This document shows positions 63,945 to 64,000 of a stretch of 64,000 nt of DNA, in pieces. A program made the position numbers and the translations under genes. Source of the stretch: Theropithecus gelada (taxonomy: Eukaryota; Chordata; Mammalia; Primates; Cercopithecidae); NCBI RefSeq assembly GCF_003255815.1, contig NC_037682.1, forward strand, positions 9,984,711 through 10,048,710, read 5' to 3'. Every line of letters starts with the position of its first letter. Within the stretch, counting starts at the first letter, position 1. Under the pieces are notes generated by a model. That model was not told the origin of the DNA, did no database searches, and worked only from the letters and a program-made list of their open reading frames with translations.

Positions 63945-64000
63945 TTTTTTTTTTTTTTTTTTGAGACGGAGTCTCACTCTGTAGCCCAGGCTGGAGTGCA
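63945..64000 (-). mobile_element. Alu element, antisense, cut by the window edge
   Basis: T-run then TTGAGACGGAGTCTCACTCT and CCCAGGCTGGAGTGCA; the remainder lies beyond the window. Confidence 0.95.

Noticed and set aside
62870..64000. 3' end of SLC22A11 (OAT4) on the minus strand, suggested by human gene order and an AATAAA at 62891-62896
   Set aside because: No OAT-type C-terminal coding sequence could be found upstream of that signal within the window, and a MIR and an Alu lie there; the hexamer alone is not enough.
1..64000. Bacterial-type systems, CRISPR arrays, tRNA or rRNA genes
   Set aside because: The window is primate nuclear DNA. No spaced direct-repeat array with unique spacers exists; tandem repeats found are microsatellites and minisatellites. 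No tRNA cloverleaf A/B box pair was seen outside the Alu/MIR copies that derive from Pol III genes.

Overview
This is nuclear DNA from a primate, on a gene-dense arm. The window has spliced vertebrate genes with GT-AG introns, at least ten Alu elements, MIR/L2/L1 debris and large microsatellites. The order NRXN2 then SLC22A12, tail to tail, matches human chromosome 11q13 read in reverse. It is probably not human: the URAT1 protein is full length (553 codons) but differs from my recollection of human URAT1 at about ten residues in exon 1 alone. The youngest Alu (42931-43241) carries substitutions (CTCAAGCC, ACTAGCCGGG) that I associate with Old World monkey AluY lineages. A cercopithecoid such as a macaque, baboon or guenon is the best guess.

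Layout. Positions 1-28450 hold the 3' end of NRXN2 (+ strand): five coding exons giving the last 517 residues (end of LNS6, the splice-site-4 exon, stalk, Cys-loop, splice-site-5 segment, transmembrane helix, cytoplasmic tail and PDZ ligand), separated by introns of 2.4-12.2 kb. Positions 28450-32240 are a short intergenic gap between two convergent 3' ends. Positions 32240-41743 hold the complete SLC22A12/URAT1 coding sequence (- strand, ten coding exons, 1662 nt). From 41744 to 64000 I see no gene: Alu, L1, L2 and MIR copies, a 0.95-kb GTG/ATG higher-order minisatellite, a 0.76-kb TCCA array, and unique sequence with candidate HNF1/HNF4 sites.

Biology. NRXN2 is a presynaptic adhesion receptor whose partner choice is set by alternative splicing at SS4 and SS5; both sites are in this window. 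SLC22A12 is the apical urate/anion exchanger of the renal proximal tubule. The two genes are unrelated in function and are simply neighbours.

The most interesting signal is around the NRXN2 SS4 exon. Besides a UUAA-rich element directly after the exon, of the kind STAR proteins (SAM68, SLM1, SLM2/T-STAR) are known to use, there are three further dense clusters of TAAAC/TTAAC/CTAAC words in otherwise GC-rich intron: one upstream (7543-7780) and two 0.8-2.5 kb downstream (8991-9325, 10437-10716). Other signals worth a look are a homeodomain-site island (about 1725-1880), an RFX X-box (13725), two arrays of an ACTACAACTCCCATCAG-type motif in opposite orientations (14633-14733 and 24973-25090), a low-complexity block before the last NRXN2 exon, and a 70-bp Alu fragment with a perfect 16-bp target duplication but no poly(A).
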